From contig NZ_QGDT01000002.1 of NCBI RefSeq assembly GCF_003149085.1, positions 627,508 through 691,507 of the forward strand: 64,000 nt of DNA, written 5' to 3'. Position 1 is the stretch's first letter. Each line of letters opens with the position of its first letter. Position numbers and translations under genes: made by a program. A model generated the notes under the pieces. The model saw only the letters and a list, made by a program, of their open reading frames with translations, was not told where the DNA came from and ran no database searches. Shown here piece after piece: positions 36,701 to 44,804 of the stretch. Origin of the DNA: Dyadobacter jejuensis (lineage in GTDB: Bacteria; Bacteroidota; Bacteroidia; Cytophagales; Spirosomataceae).

Positions 36701-38033
36701 TAATTGGGTGGATCAAGGCCCCACATGGAAAAATGGAATCATTTCGTTGACATCAGGACAAAAGTATAATATCAAAATGGAGTATTATGAGAATGGTGGA
36801 GGAGCACAAGCGCAGCTTTTTTGGGAATATCCGGGGCAAACCGAACAAATTGTTCCAAAAGTGCGTCTATTCCCACTCAATGGTTGTACCCCACCAGCTG
36901 CACCAACAGTAACTGCCAATCCAACGTCTATTACTTCTGGCCATTCAAGCCAACTTTCTGCAACAAACTGTTCAGGAAATATCACATGGTCGCATGGTCT
37001 TTCAGGAAACCCAGTTCAGGTAAATCCTACTGTCACAACAACTTATACCGCCACATGTACCGTGAATGGATGTAGTAGCTCATCCAATGTAACAGTTCCT
37101 GTTGGTAATAATACCTCCACCTGCAACTGTGGCTTTTCGCTTCTAAGTGCTACCCAAAACAGCGGGCAATACACGGCATCGTTTCAGTTCAATTCATGTA
37201 GTGTGTCCCAGGTCAACTGGTCTATATTGTCAGGTAGTACCGTGGTGGCCAGTGGGACGGCAAACGTAACGGCAGCCACTGTGCCCTTTACGGTTCCGTC
37301 CAGTGTCAATACTGGGAACTATACCTTAAAAGTGGATGTCATTAACTGTACTGGCACGGGCACGGTGGCTTTCAATTATACCAAACCGGGAGGGAACACG
37401 ACCATAAACTGTACTACCTTGAATGGCCACTTCGATGGTGCAAACTGTGGAACGATGGGAGGATGGGCTTACGATTACAGCAACCCTAACACCCCCGTGT
37501 ATATTGATATTTTGGAAGGTAGCACTGTAATTCAAAGCAATATACCAGCAGCCAATTTCCGACAGGATTTATTGAATGCCGGCTTAGGCAACGGAGTGCA
37601 CGGATTTGAAATCAATACGCCATCCTCTTTGAAAAATGGTCAAAACAGAGTCCTTTCCGCCCGAGTGTCTGGATGTAGCTTTGTGCTTCACGATTCTCCT
37701 AGGACACTCTATTGTGCCAGTGGTGCCAGGATTGGCGTACCAGAAACTGGGCTGGAAACACCAGAAATGGAAACACAAACCAATACCCTACTTATAGTTT
37801 CTCCGAATCCCAATAATGGAGCGTTCAAAGTTAGTTTTGATCTTACTATTGGCGAAAAAGCAACCCTTACGGTATATGAAACAAAGGGGAATGCGATTTT
37901 CGAGCGGAGTTTGGTCGGAAAGGGAACGCACCAGGAAAAAGTAAAATTAGCGGATTCCAGTGCAGGAATATTCCTGGTAGAGCTCCGAAAAGCCAATGGC
38001 TTAAAAGTTAAAAAAATACTGGTATTGAAGTAA
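33762..38033 (+). CDS. Large multidomain secreted lipase with T9SS sorting domain
   Basis: A 1423-residue protein. Order: signal peptide (to about 23, IAFGQ); N-terminal domain shared with family D (about 24-215) ending in a PKD-like strand (VVVNFGDGG); alpha/beta hydrolase (about 290-560) with PVILIDGFD and nucleophile elbow GPSMGG (Ser 429), PGAP1/lipase-like; Ricin-type lectin repeats (about 743-886, NGCYTIKAKHSNKFLQ); PA14 domain (about 903-1036, FKTNNDDGTRLWVNGQ); Ig-like and Cys-containing spacers; C-terminal T9SS type A sorting domain (about 1340-1423, SPNPNNGAFKVSF). It should cross the outer membrane by T9SS and act on lipids or esters while bound to glycans. It is the only intact B copy of the array. 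Confidence 0.85.
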   Translation: MRNFFSLFIGLAWLCPIFIAFGQSNARTTQEEADDLMGYLDKSYVTSGILYNRAFPAASLNIFGTSEVSNSGHWLEARAELYKGALNTSGLLSTESLQSLIYQSNNEQHIVPIGISLIQLQEINSSVVETDPDGRLRLKAGFSPSQTFNTKQAVVASALVPSVPIGTSSFQLPRWATFSNQGVGINSVVVNFGDGGSSRTLTPGGSSVQVTYGNAGIKQLNFTITCSDGSQRTAKSELEVIPQARVNINYPYFDGVSTVDSIRITADIPFQGYDETSAYKGKGDVFTYYAARRSQLRKPVILIDGFDPMDTRGGQKFYDDNMQYIDGNGQPQLLGHKFRENTPDNGYDLIILNAPTYEYTSINELICPLFNGYPFPTTSCWFQDVPRYRAGGGDYIERNAMVLVKLIQTVNQQLQANGSNEKITIIGPSMGGLISRYALRYMEQNNMNHNCKLWVSFDVPHHGANIPVGLQDMLVHMDNDMNLEGPRKAVKELLLAPAARQMLIHHYEGKVNDHPGGSPGFRDRFVQTMNAMGFPQASCLRRVALNNGSKNGTNHNFPAGGQAMEIKAETTALATITCAFTAGFFCLAASDRFFSMKVFTAPSGNIRGKVMDKSFINFGWGGAERFVYGVGQPSMDILPGGYGDYFQLIVDQAKSKKWMYKTMGSIQFSTPSFIPSVSSFALKNLNRDWGASLSNINVQTDTPFDAIYAPDANEKHTIITQAGVDFIRAQLAIADQGCTPIYYLPLPNGCYTIKAKHSNKFLQPENGNNGARIRQYGANGQNNQIFQLESVNSDTYRIISQSSNKVWELAGGNTTSGTPIQQADWSGNYYQRWSVRSVIDGTYTIGVTSKFGVGLADVEGISGSDGAGLHFWGETNGDNQRYYFNSVSCSGSNPPTGGGTGLTGNYFNNQSLNGSPNLTRIDETVNFAWGGDGPGSSIGFDNFSVRWEGQVEAPYSGNITFKTNNDDGTRLWVNGQLLIDNWVDQGPTWKNGIISLTSGQKYNIKMEYYENGGGAQAQLFWEYPGQTEQIVPKVRLFPLNGCTPPAAPTVTANPTSITSGHSSQLSATNCSGNITWSHGLSGNPVQVNPTVTTTYTATCTVNGCSSSSNVTVPVGNNTSTCNCGFSLLSATQNSGQYTASFQFNSCSVSQVNWSILSGSTVVASGTANVTAATVPFTVPSSVNTGNYTLKVDVINCTGTGTVAFNYTKPGGNTTINCTTLNGHFDGANCGTMGGWAYDYSNPNTPVYIDILEGSTVIQSNIPAANFRQDLLNAGLGNGVHGFEINTPSSLKNGQNRVLSARVSGCSFVLHDSPRTLYCASGARIGVPETGLETPEMETQTNTLLIVSPNPNNGAFKVSFDLTIGEKATLTVYETKGNAIFERSLVGKGTHQEKVKLADSSAGIFLVELRKANGLKVKKILVLK

Positions 38034-38069
38034 TGGGCTAAAAATCGAGTAAGAAGTAAAGTTCACCAC

Positions 38070-38099
38070 AAAGAGCCCCGAATCACATCAGGGCTCTTT
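38070..38099 (+). terminator. Intrinsic-type terminator after the large lipase
   Basis: AAAGAGCCC and GGGCTCTTT form a perfect 9-bp stem around a 12-base loop, 36 bases after the lipase stop. The stem ends in TTT but no longer T-run follows; being symmetric, it could work from either strand. Confidence 0.7.
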
Positions 38100-38172
38100 G
38101 CATACCTCATTGGCTATGCGTAGTAAAAGGTGCCATTGATTTTTTAATGCCGATTTCCATTGCAATTCTTAG

Positions 38173-38180
38173 TATGTTTG
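38173..38180 (+). promoter_or_regulatory. Candidate -7 box of the B12 operon
   Basis: TATGTTTG fits the Bacteroidota -7 consensus TAnnTTTG and lies directly before the cobalamin riboswitch, so transcription would start at its 5' edge. No clear -33 TTTG is seen at the ideal distance. Confidence 0.4.
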
Positions 38181-38184
38181 CAGC

Positions 38185-38362
38185 AGAAAAGGGTAGCAAA
38201 GGGCCCATGGCCTGAAGCTTTAAAAGGGAATACCGGTGTAAAACCGGAACAGTCTCCGCTGCTGTAACCTCCATAATGTGCGTAGTTCATCAATTACCCA
38301 CTGTCTGTAAAAAAGATGGGAAGGGGAACTACGACGGGGGAAGTCAGAAGACCTGCCTATAC
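38185..38362 (+). ncRNA. Cobalamin riboswitch
   Basis: The aptamer core is recognisable in order: AAAAGGGAATACCGGTG, AAAACCGG, CAGTCTCCGCTGCTGTAA, then GGGAAGGGG and the closing GAAGTCAGAAGACCTGCC. These match the conserved AdoCbl aptamer segments (GGGAA..GGTG, CCGC..CTGTAA and the B12 box AGTCAGAAGACCTGCC). It ends about 45 bases before the start of a substrate-binding-protein gene for a B12-type ABC importer, which it should repress when cobalamin is abundant. Confidence 0.92.
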
Positions 38363-38405
38363 ATCCATTTTACGCAACGCTTTCGGAAGAAAAGCAGGCC
38401 CATTT

Positions 38406-39632
38406 ATGATGATTGCTACAAAATTTAAGCCTTCCCATTGGCTTCCCCAAGGGGGAATTTCTCGCCTATGCCTGATGTTTTACGGAATAATGGCCGTAGG
38501 CTTTTGCCTGTCTATGTTGGGATGCGGCGGCAGCTCTACTCACGAGGATACCGCCCAAGAGTCCTCCCCCACTACCGACTTGTACCCTGACAAAGTCGTT
38601 CTTAAACATGCCCAGGGCTTTTCTATTCGATATGCTGAAAATTATAAGCTGATAGAAATCTATACTTCCGCCGATACCAGCCGGTATGTGCTCCTTGAAA
38701 GGGGCACGAAGGCCCCTCAAGGCTTGGGCTCGGCCACCACCATCGAGATTCCCATCAGGAACATGGTCGCCATGTCGTCGATGCATATTGGTATGCTGAC
38801 ATTCTTAGAATCGGAAAAGGTGCTTGCCGGTCTGGGCAGCTTACAATATGTATACTCCCCAAAAGTGTTAGAACTCATCGCAGCAGGTAAGATAAAAGAG
38901 GTGGGAATAGACCAAGGGATCGATCAGGAAAAACTACTGGTGATGCACCCCGACCTGGTGATGACCATGGGTGGCCCCGAGAGTGGCCGTCAGCAATTTC
39001 CGGTACTCCAGCAGGCGGCCATCCCCGTGTTGGCCAATGCCGAATGGCTCGAAACCACCCCGCTGGCCAGAGCCGAATGGGTAAAACTCCTGGCCGCCTT
39101 GCTGAACAAGGAGGCGCTGGCTAATAAAAAATTTGCCCAAATAGAGGAAGCGTACCACCGACTCAAAAACCTTGCCTCTGCAGTCCCCTCCAAGCCCCAG
39201 GTATTGTCGGGACTCAACACCAAGGACAGCTGGTACCTCCCCGCTGGAGATAATTATATGGCGGTATTCTTCAAGGATGCTGGAGGAGCATACCCCTGGC
39301 ACAACACAGCGGGTAACGCTAGCCTGCCGTTAAACTTTGAAAGTGTATATCCCAAGGCCCTCACCGCCGATATATGGCTTAATGTAGGATTTGACCCCGC
39401 CGACACCCAGCAGGGCATCCTAGCGATAGACACACGCTATGCCGATTTTAAATCGGTAAAAACGGGAAAAATGTATAGCTATAATAATCGGGTCAACGAC
39501 GGGGGGGCCAACGACTTCTTCGAGTCGGGGATGATGGCCCCAGAAGTGGTACTGGCCGATCTCATCAAAATCCTGCATCCCGACTTGCTCCCTGAACACA
39601 CTTTGGTATACTATAAACATTTGCCAAAATGA
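38406..39632 (+). CDS. btuF: BtuF-like substrate-binding lipoprotein
   Basis: A 408-residue protein if started at the ATG at 38406, just after the riboswitch; an ATG at 38475 directly before the lipoprotein signal (LSMLGC) is also possible. An earlier in-frame start at 38316 would lie inside the aptamer and is rejected. The mature part has the TroA/FepB-BtuF helical-backbone fold: IEIPIRNMVAMSS, KIKEVGIDQGIDQEKLL, HPDLVMTMGGPES and LADLIKILHPDLLPE. It should present cobalamin (or a related corrinoid) to the permease, whose gene overlaps its stop by ATGA. Confidence 0.85.
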   Translation: MMIATKFKPSHWLPQGGISRLCLMFYGIMAVGFCLSMLGCGGSSTHEDTAQESSPTTDLYPDKVVLKHAQGFSIRYAENYKLIEIYTSADTSRYVLLERGTKAPQGLGSATTIEIPIRNMVAMSSMHIGMLTFLESEKVLAGLGSLQYVYSPKVLELIAAGKIKEVGIDQGIDQEKLLVMHPDLVMTMGGPESGRQQFPVLQQAAIPVLANAEWLETTPLARAEWVKLLAALLNKEALANKKFAQIEEAYHRLKNLASAVPSKPQVLSGLNTKDSWYLPAGDNYMAVFFKDAGGAYPWHNTAGNASLPLNFESVYPKALTADIWLNVGFDPADTQQGILAIDTRYADFKSVKTGKMYSYNNRVNDGGANDFFESGMMAPEVVLADLIKILHPDLLPEHTLVYYKHLPK

Positions 39633-40720
39633 AGGAGCTACCCACCCCACCCGTTGACCGGCCTATGCCCCCTCACCAGGACTTCAGCCCTAAACATCGG
39701 CTATGGTTTGTAGCGCTCACGCTGACGCTGCTGGCCAGTTTTATGCTGGATATCATGTTGGGGTCGGTGCATATCCCGCTTCAGGAAGTGATCCAGATCA
39801 TCTTCGGAGGCGAGGCCAGCGTACAAGCCTGGCAGCTGATCGTCGAAAAAATACGCATCCCCAAGGCCATTACGGCCCTGTTGGCAGGCAGCGCCCTGTC
39901 GGTAAGTGGCCTGCAGATGCAGACTCTCTTCCGCAACCCATTGGCGGGCCCCTCAGAGCTGGGCATTACGGCGGGAGCTGGCCTGGGTGTAGCCGTGGTG
40001 ATGCTGGGAGGCGGTAGCGCTGGCGTATATGCCATCCGCGAACTGGGCCTATCAGGCAGCTGGCTCGTCATCGCCATGGCCTCTGCTGGCTCCGCTTTGG
40101 TGATGCTGCTCATACTGGCCATAGCCGGCCGCATTCGCGACCATGTAGTCCTGCTGATCGTCGGCCTGATGATCGGCGCCATCACCCTTTCGGTAGTCAG
40201 TATTTGGCAGTACTACAGCAACCCCGAACAGCTTCAGTCCTATATTCTATGGACCTTTGGGTCCTTGGGGGGCGTCTATGGCAGCCAACTCTATGTGTTA
40301 GGTACCATCGTAATAGTAGGTCTTCTTCAGGCTTTCTCCTCGTCCAAGGCGCTAAATATCCTATTGCTCGGCAACAATTATGCCCGAACCATGGGCCTTA
40401 CCGTAGGGCGCTCCCGGCTGATCATCCTTTCGGGCACGAGCATCCTGACGGGCAGCATCACGGCTTTTTGTGGCCCTATCGGCTTCATCGGAATAGCCGT
40501 GCCCCACCTTACGCGCGCCTTGCTGGGCAGTTCCGACCACCGCATCCTGATACCCGCCTGCTGCCTGGTAGCTAGCATCTTGATGCTGGTCTGCGACATC
40601 CTCTCCCAACTTCCTGGCCATGCCGCCGTATTGCCCATCAATATCGTCACATCCCTTTTGGGTGCCCCAGTGGTGATTTGGGTGATAGTCCGTCACCAAA
40701 AAATTAGATCTACCCCATGA
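39629..40720 (+). CDS. btuC: BtuC-like FecCD-family permease
   Basis: A 363-residue membrane protein of the FecCD/BtuC family with about ten hydrophobic segments. Family landmarks include RIPKAITALLAGSALSVSGL, QTLFRNPLAGPSELGI, GSLGGVYGSQL and CGPIGFIGIAVPHLTR, the last giving the ATPase-coupling helix. Start and stop both overlap the neighbouring genes by 4 bases (ATGA), so the three genes are translationally coupled. With the upstream riboswitch the natural substrate is vitamin B12. Confidence 0.92.
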   Translation: MKELPTPPVDRPMPPHQDFSPKHRLWFVALTLTLLASFMLDIMLGSVHIPLQEVIQIIFGGEASVQAWQLIVEKIRIPKAITALLAGSALSVSGLQMQTLFRNPLAGPSELGITAGAGLGVAVVMLGGGSAGVYAIRELGLSGSWLVIAMASAGSALVMLLILAIAGRIRDHVVLLIVGLMIGAITLSVVSIWQYYSNPEQLQSYILWTFGSLGGVYGSQLYVLGTIVIVGLLQAFSSSKALNILLLGNNYARTMGLTVGRSRLIILSGTSILTGSITAFCGPIGFIGIAVPHLTRALLGSSDHRILIPACCLVASILMLVCDILSQLPGHAAVLPINIVTSLLGAPVVIWVIVRHQKIRSTP

Positions 40721-41742
40721 CAACTCCATCTGCCGCTATCAGGACCGAACGACTGGCCGTTGGCTATAGACAGGGCAAAAACAAGCCTCCGGTGGTTATA
40801 CTCGACGCCCTCAACGTTCAATTACAACCAGGCCAGCTTACCTGTCTGCTAGGACCCAATGGGGCGGGTAAGTCGACCCTCATGCGTACGCTGGCAGGCC
40901 TTCAAGCGCCTCTGGCGGGAGCCGTACTACTCGGAGCAACCAATATTCTCGACGAATCGCCGGAATATATGGCCAGAAAAATGAGTATGGTACTCACCGA
41001 CCGCATCGAAGCCAATAATATGACAGGCCGCGAACTGGTGGCCCTTGGACGTACCCCTTACACCAATTGGTTGGGGACTTTGACCCCCTCCGACCAGCAA
41101 ATGATAGACTGGGCCCTGGAGGTAGCGGGTGCCAGGCCATTGGCTAGGCGGCGTATCCACCAACTCAGCGATGGGGAACGCCAAAAAATATTGATCGCCA
41201 GAGCCTTAGCCCAAGACACCGACGTTATCATTCTGGACGAACCCACCGCCCATCTCGACCTTCCCAACAGGCTAGAGATGATGCAGCTCCTCCACGAGCT
41301 CGCACGTAAGACTCAAAAATCCATATTGGTATCTACTCATGAGCTAGACCTCGCCCTGCGCATGGCCGACAACCTCTGGCTCATAGGACCAGGCCGGCAG
41401 TTTACCGAAGGCATGCCCGAAGACCTGATCCTCAGCGGTGCCTTCGAAGCGGCATTTTCGAAATCGGGGCTATGCTTCGACAACAGCACGGGGAATTTCC
41501 TTATCGGCAACACCGCCATTACCCAAACCTACACCATTGCCGGAGAACCCCTGGCCTTGGAGTGGACCCGTCGTGCCTTACAAAAGCAAGGACTGGGCAC
41601 CCATATCGTGACTGAGGATGCCCAAATCGAAGTGCGGCAATCGGCCCCTGGCGTCTGGACCTGGCATTATGTCCTTCCACCCACCGACCATCCTACCATC
41701 TATTCGCTCCTTAACTGCCTGTTGGCCAACAAGCAGCAGTAA
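40717..41742 (+). CDS. btuD: BtuD-like ABC transporter ATP-binding protein with C-terminal extension
   Basis: A 341-residue ATPase. Walker A is GPNGAGKST, the signature is LSDGERQK, Walker B is VIILDEPTAHLD and the switch His is in STHELD. It starts inside the end of the permease gene. About 90 residues after the ATPase core form an extra C-terminal domain (EPLALEWTRRALQKQGLGTH and onward) not found in the usual 250-residue BtuD; its role is unknown. It would power import by the BtuF/BtuC pair. Confidence 0.9.
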   Translation: MTTPSAAIRTERLAVGYRQGKNKPPVVILDALNVQLQPGQLTCLLGPNGAGKSTLMRTLAGLQAPLAGAVLLGATNILDESPEYMARKMSMVLTDRIEANNMTGRELVALGRTPYTNWLGTLTPSDQQMIDWALEVAGARPLARRRIHQLSDGERQKILIARALAQDTDVIILDEPTAHLDLPNRLEMMQLLHELARKTQKSILVSTHELDLALRMADNLWLIGPGRQFTEGMPEDLILSGAFEAAFSKSGLCFDNSTGNFLIGNTAITQTYTIAGEPLALEWTRRALQKQGLGTHIVTEDAQIEVRQSAPGVWTWHYVLPPTDHPTIYSLLNCLLANKQQ

Positions 41743-41842
41743 GCTCTACCCATAAACGCTAAGCCGAAAGAATATTTTCCTGTAAAAATGAAAACCAATT
41801 GGCTAATTTGCTGGTTCATCAGTCTAGAATTGGAAAAACGAC

Positions 41843-42244
41843 ATGTTTAGCAAGAAAATAAAAATCATAGCCCTGGTCTTACTCTTGGTAGTGGCTGGTT
41901 TTATCATTTACGATTCCACCTCACAACCTACCCCCACCGACCTGAAAGGGGGCTTCAAAGAGGTAGCCCTCTACAGAAACCCCAATAATACGGGCCCTAT
42001 CATCCGTATCTATGCGGCCACAGTAGCCGACCGGTCCCAAGCAGACTTGCAGGCCTATGGAAACATGATGCCCTACACGAAATATGGGGAGACGACCGTC
42101 TATTTTTTCGATGAACAGCAGGACTTCCCCAGTACCCTACAAGCCGACGACCCGCATTTCGATGCCCGATATAACGACAACTGCATAGCCGTATATAAAA
42201 AAGATGCCAACGGCCAGGTGTCGGTTACCGACGCCCCTTTTTAA
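41843..42244 (+). CDS. Membrane-anchored hypothetical protein
   Basis: A 133-residue protein with one N-terminal membrane anchor (IIALVLLLVVAGFIIY) and a soluble domain of about 100 residues outside. No family is recognised. It lies 100 bases after the B12 transporter and 31 bases before a SnoaL-like gene. Confidence 0.6.
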   Translation: MFSKKIKIIALVLLLVVAGFIIYDSTSQPTPTDLKGGFKEVALYRNPNNTGPIIRIYAATVADRSQADLQAYGNMMPYTKYGETTVYFFDEQQDFPSTLQADDPHFDARYNDNCIAVYKKDANGQVSVTDAPF

Positions 42245-42275
42245 TGTATTCTATCCTACTTATCTAAATTAATAT

Positions 42276-42674
42276 ATGTCAGCACTAGAAATTGCTCAAA
42301 AATACTATTCCGCTTTCAACAACCAGGACTGGCAGGCCATGCTGGAGCTCGTTCATCCGGATATCCAACACGAGCCCAATGAAGGCGATACCCGCCACGG
42401 TAAAGCGGCCTTTACCGAATTCCTAAAAATGATGGACACGAGCTACGAAGAGAAACTCTCGGAAATGGTATTCTTTACTGAGCCCAGTGGCCAGCGTATC
42501 TCCGTGGAGTTTGTCGTGGATGGCATCTATAAAAAAGGAGATGAAGGATTCCCCGAAGCCAAAGGTCAGCGCTATGTACTTCCTGCCGCAGCCTTTTTGG
42601 AAATTACCGATGGCCTGATCAGCCGGGTAACTACTTATTACAACCTTAATCGGTGGGTAGGGTTGGTATCTTAA
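42276..42674 (+). CDS. SnoaL-like/NTF2-fold protein
   Basis: A 132-residue cytoplasmic protein with the cone-shaped NTF2-like pattern: an N-terminal helix (EIAQKYYSAFNNQDWQAMLE), the LVHPDIQHEPNEGDTRHGK loop, then strands ending in ISRVTTYYNLNRWVGLV. The family includes ketosteroid isomerase-like enzymes and polyketide cyclases; many members have no known reaction. Confidence 0.82.
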   Translation: MSALEIAQKYYSAFNNQDWQAMLELVHPDIQHEPNEGDTRHGKAAFTEFLKMMDTSYEEKLSEMVFFTEPSGQRISVEFVVDGIYKKGDEGFPEAKGQRYVLPAAAFLEITDGLISRVTTYYNLNRWVGLVS

Positions 42675-42844
42675 GGAAAAAGAGGAAAAGTTAAAGGCGG
42701 TGCGCCGGCCGGTTAAAAGTAGCTCAACCCTATTGCCTATAGCCTATTACCTATTCCTTACGGCTGTAAAAAGTACCGAAAGGCTATGTCGAGACAGAAC
42801 TTGAAAAAAGGAAGTAAATCAATCCACTGCATTCTCTTTGTTTT

Positions 42845-43450
42845 ATGAAAAAAGAACTCCCCCATTTGCATTTTGCAGGCAGAACGGGTCAAGAAATAGA
42901 ATCGCTGGTTCCAGGCCTGGCCCAGTTACGGATTGGGGTATTCAAAGACTATCCCTACCTCTATGATGGAGACCTAGATTATGAGCAAGAGTATTTAAAA
43001 ATCTATTCCCGATGTCCTCGGTCCTTCGTCTTTGCCGCTTACGACGGGACCCACATGGTAGGTGCCACCACCTGCATACCCTTAGCCGATGAGACTGCCG
43101 AGGTGCAAAAGCCTTTTCTGGAGGCGGGATACGATGTTCACAGCATCTTCTATTTTGGAGAGAGCTTGCTGTTGCCGCAATACCGGGGCCTGGGTATTGG
43201 CCACCGCTTTTTCGATGAGCGAGAAGCCCACGCCGCTAGCTTTGGCAGCTATACCCACACGAGCTTTTGCTCGGTAGACCGGGGCCACAGCCACCCGGCC
43301 AAGCCAGCCGACTACCGTTCCAATAACGCCTTCTGGCTTAAACGGCAATACACCGAACTGCCCGACCTACAATGCACCATGTCCTGGCTCGATATCGGCC
43401 AAGAACAAGAGACGGAAAAACAAATGATTTTCTGGATAAAAGATATTTAG
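42845..43450 (+). CDS. GNAT-family N-acetyltransferase
   Basis: A 201-residue protein. The acetyl-CoA binding region is visible as SLLLPQYRGLGIGHRFFDER, which contains the R-G-x-G-x-G pyrophosphate loop, preceded by the strand FVFAAYDGTHMVGATTC. It belongs to the GNAT superfamily; the acceptor is unknown. Confidence 0.82.
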   Translation: MKKELPHLHFAGRTGQEIESLVPGLAQLRIGVFKDYPYLYDGDLDYEQEYLKIYSRCPRSFVFAAYDGTHMVGATTCIPLADETAEVQKPFLEAGYDVHSIFYFGESLLLPQYRGLGIGHRFFDEREAHAASFGSYTHTSFCSVDRGHSHPAKPADYRSNNAFWLKRQYTELPDLQCTMSWLDIGQEQETEKQMIFWIKDI

Positions 43451-43479
43451 CGGCGTTTGGTTTCGGGGTTTAGGGGTCT

Positions 43480-43715
43480 AGGATCCCGCTCTGCGGGACT
43501 CAACCACCGATACCGGCCCCTGAGCTATTCCCCGGCCCCTGAGCGGAGCCAAAGGGCCACTCAACCACCGATACCGGCCCCTGAGCTACTCCGGCCCCTG
43601 AGCGGAGTCGAAGGGCCACCCATCCACCGATACCAGCCCCTGAGCGGAGTCGAAGGGCCACTCAACCACCGCTAACGCCCCTGAGCTACTCCGGCCCCTG
43701 AGCGGAGCCGAAGGG
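43480..43715. repeat. Tandem and inverted GC-rich repeats (cluster 1)
   Basis: Four to five imperfect units of about 40-60 bp share the core CCCCTGAGCGGAGTCGAAGG and the linker CTCAACCACCGATACC. The core is the reverse complement of the TTCGACTCCGCTCA motif seen in cluster 2. The units run into the 3' end of the redoxin gene. Confidence 0.8.
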
Positions 43716-44346
43716 CCGCAATAACCTCATCAGGCTCAGATCGGGTTCTATAGTCGACATTAACATAATTCCATTGTACGATCCCGTCAGGCCCCAATAC
43801 AAAAGTCGCGGGAATCGGCAATATCGTACCGTTACCATGATTGATTTTTTGTAAATCCAGATTTCGATCTACCCGCATATGGTCTAATAAAAACTCAGGC
43901 ACCTCCCAAGCCACGCCATATTGTGAGGCTACCTTTGCATCCTGATCCGACAACACCGTAAACTCCAATTTACTGATTTCGGTTTCTGTCATGGACCCAT
44001 CCGGTACTTGAGGACTAATGGCCACCAATGTGGCTCCGAGTGCCTGAATTTCACTTAACCTGGCCTGTAAAGCCCTAAGTTGTAAGTTGCAGTATGGACA
44101 CCAATCGCCGCGATAAAAAGTGACCACCACTGGGCCTTTCTCCAGCAAACTTTCTAAAGCCACCATTTTGCCCTCCCCATTCGGCAGCTCAAAATTTGGT
44201 GCTTTTTCCCCTATTTTAATGGCATCAGCCCCCTGTTGGAATGCTTTGGCATTTTCTATGATGGCATCGACGCCATTCATAAAGTCTGGATTAGCCTGCC
44301 GCCCCGCTGCAATCTTGGCCTCCGTTTGTTCTTTTAATGTTTTCAT
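43672..44346 (-). CDS. Peroxiredoxin-like (AhpC/TSA) protein
   Basis: A 224-residue protein from the ATG at 44346 (MKTLKEQTEAKIAAG); upstream in-frame ATGs at 44382 and 44400 are possible. It has the AhpC/TSA thioredoxin fold with IGEKAPNFELPNGEG and the active-site segment FYRGDWCPYCNLQL, giving a C-x-x-C pair, then AISPQ and PATFVLGPDG. It should reduce peroxides or act as a thiol oxidoreductase. The last ten or so residues (LRSGAGVAQGR) are encoded by the adjacent repeat cluster, so the natural C-terminus has been replaced or extended. Confidence 0.82.
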   Translation of the reverse strand: MKTLKEQTEAKIAAGRQANPDFMNGVDAIIENAKAFQQGADAIKIGEKAPNFELPNGEGKMVALESLLEKGPVVVTFYRGDWCPYCNLQLRALQARLSEIQALGATLVAISPQVPDGSMTETEISKLEFTVLSDQDAKVASQYGVAWEVPEFLLDHMRVDRNLDLQKINHGNGTILPIPATFVLGPDGIVQWNYVNVDYRTRSEPDEVIAALRLRSGAGVAQGR

Positions 44347-44512
44347 GGACTTCACTAATATATTTTTCGTTTTGTCTACCATTCTGAGACAAATACTCAA
44401 CCAAAGGGTTAACCTAAGGGTTCAATGTCGGGGTTATTGCCCAGGGCGGACTGGATCATAGCTTGATGGTTTTGTCGATTTTATTAGATTCGTGTTTTTG
44501 TTTCACCCCTTT

Positions 44513-44770
44513 TTATATTCCGTTTTTGGCTAAGCTCTTGCTTGGCGCGCATCTGTAATCTATGGCTTCATGGTTCAAAGCAAAGAACAAAACACCTATC
44601 CACATCAGTAGCTTAAAAATGTCTTTGAAAATCTCCGAGATACAAAGTCCAGCCAATACCACCACATGCCCCCACAGTATTTTGTAAAGCACAATCTTTA
44701 ATAACCAATACGTAGTTGCTTGGGAGGATACGAACATCCAATTGCTAAACGTACTCCACTGGAAGTACAT
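44513..44770 (-). CDS. Small membrane protein, hypothetical
   Basis: An 85-residue ORF starting at the ATG at 44770 (MYFQWSTFSNWMF) with two hydrophobic segments (YWLLKIVLYKILWGHVVVL and LLMWIGVLFFAL). The frame is open further upstream, to 44968, but that part is translated repeat DNA and is not believed. No family is recognised. Confidence 0.4.
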   Translation of the reverse strand: MYFQWSTFSNWMFVSSQATTYWLLKIVLYKILWGHVVVLAGLCISEIFKDIFKLLMWIGVLFFALNHEAIDYRCAPSKSLAKNGI

Positions 44771-44804
44771 AGTATTGCCAATTTCGACAAGAATAAGTTC
44801 TTTG

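Noticed and set aside
38316..38405. Upstream start for the BtuF-like gene
   Set aside because: It would place the first 15 codons inside the conserved riboswitch core and put a long tail before the lipoprotein signal.
43457..43675. A 72-codon frame on the plus strand
   Set aside because: It is a translation of the GC-rich repeat units; the residues repeat with the DNA and no domain is visible.
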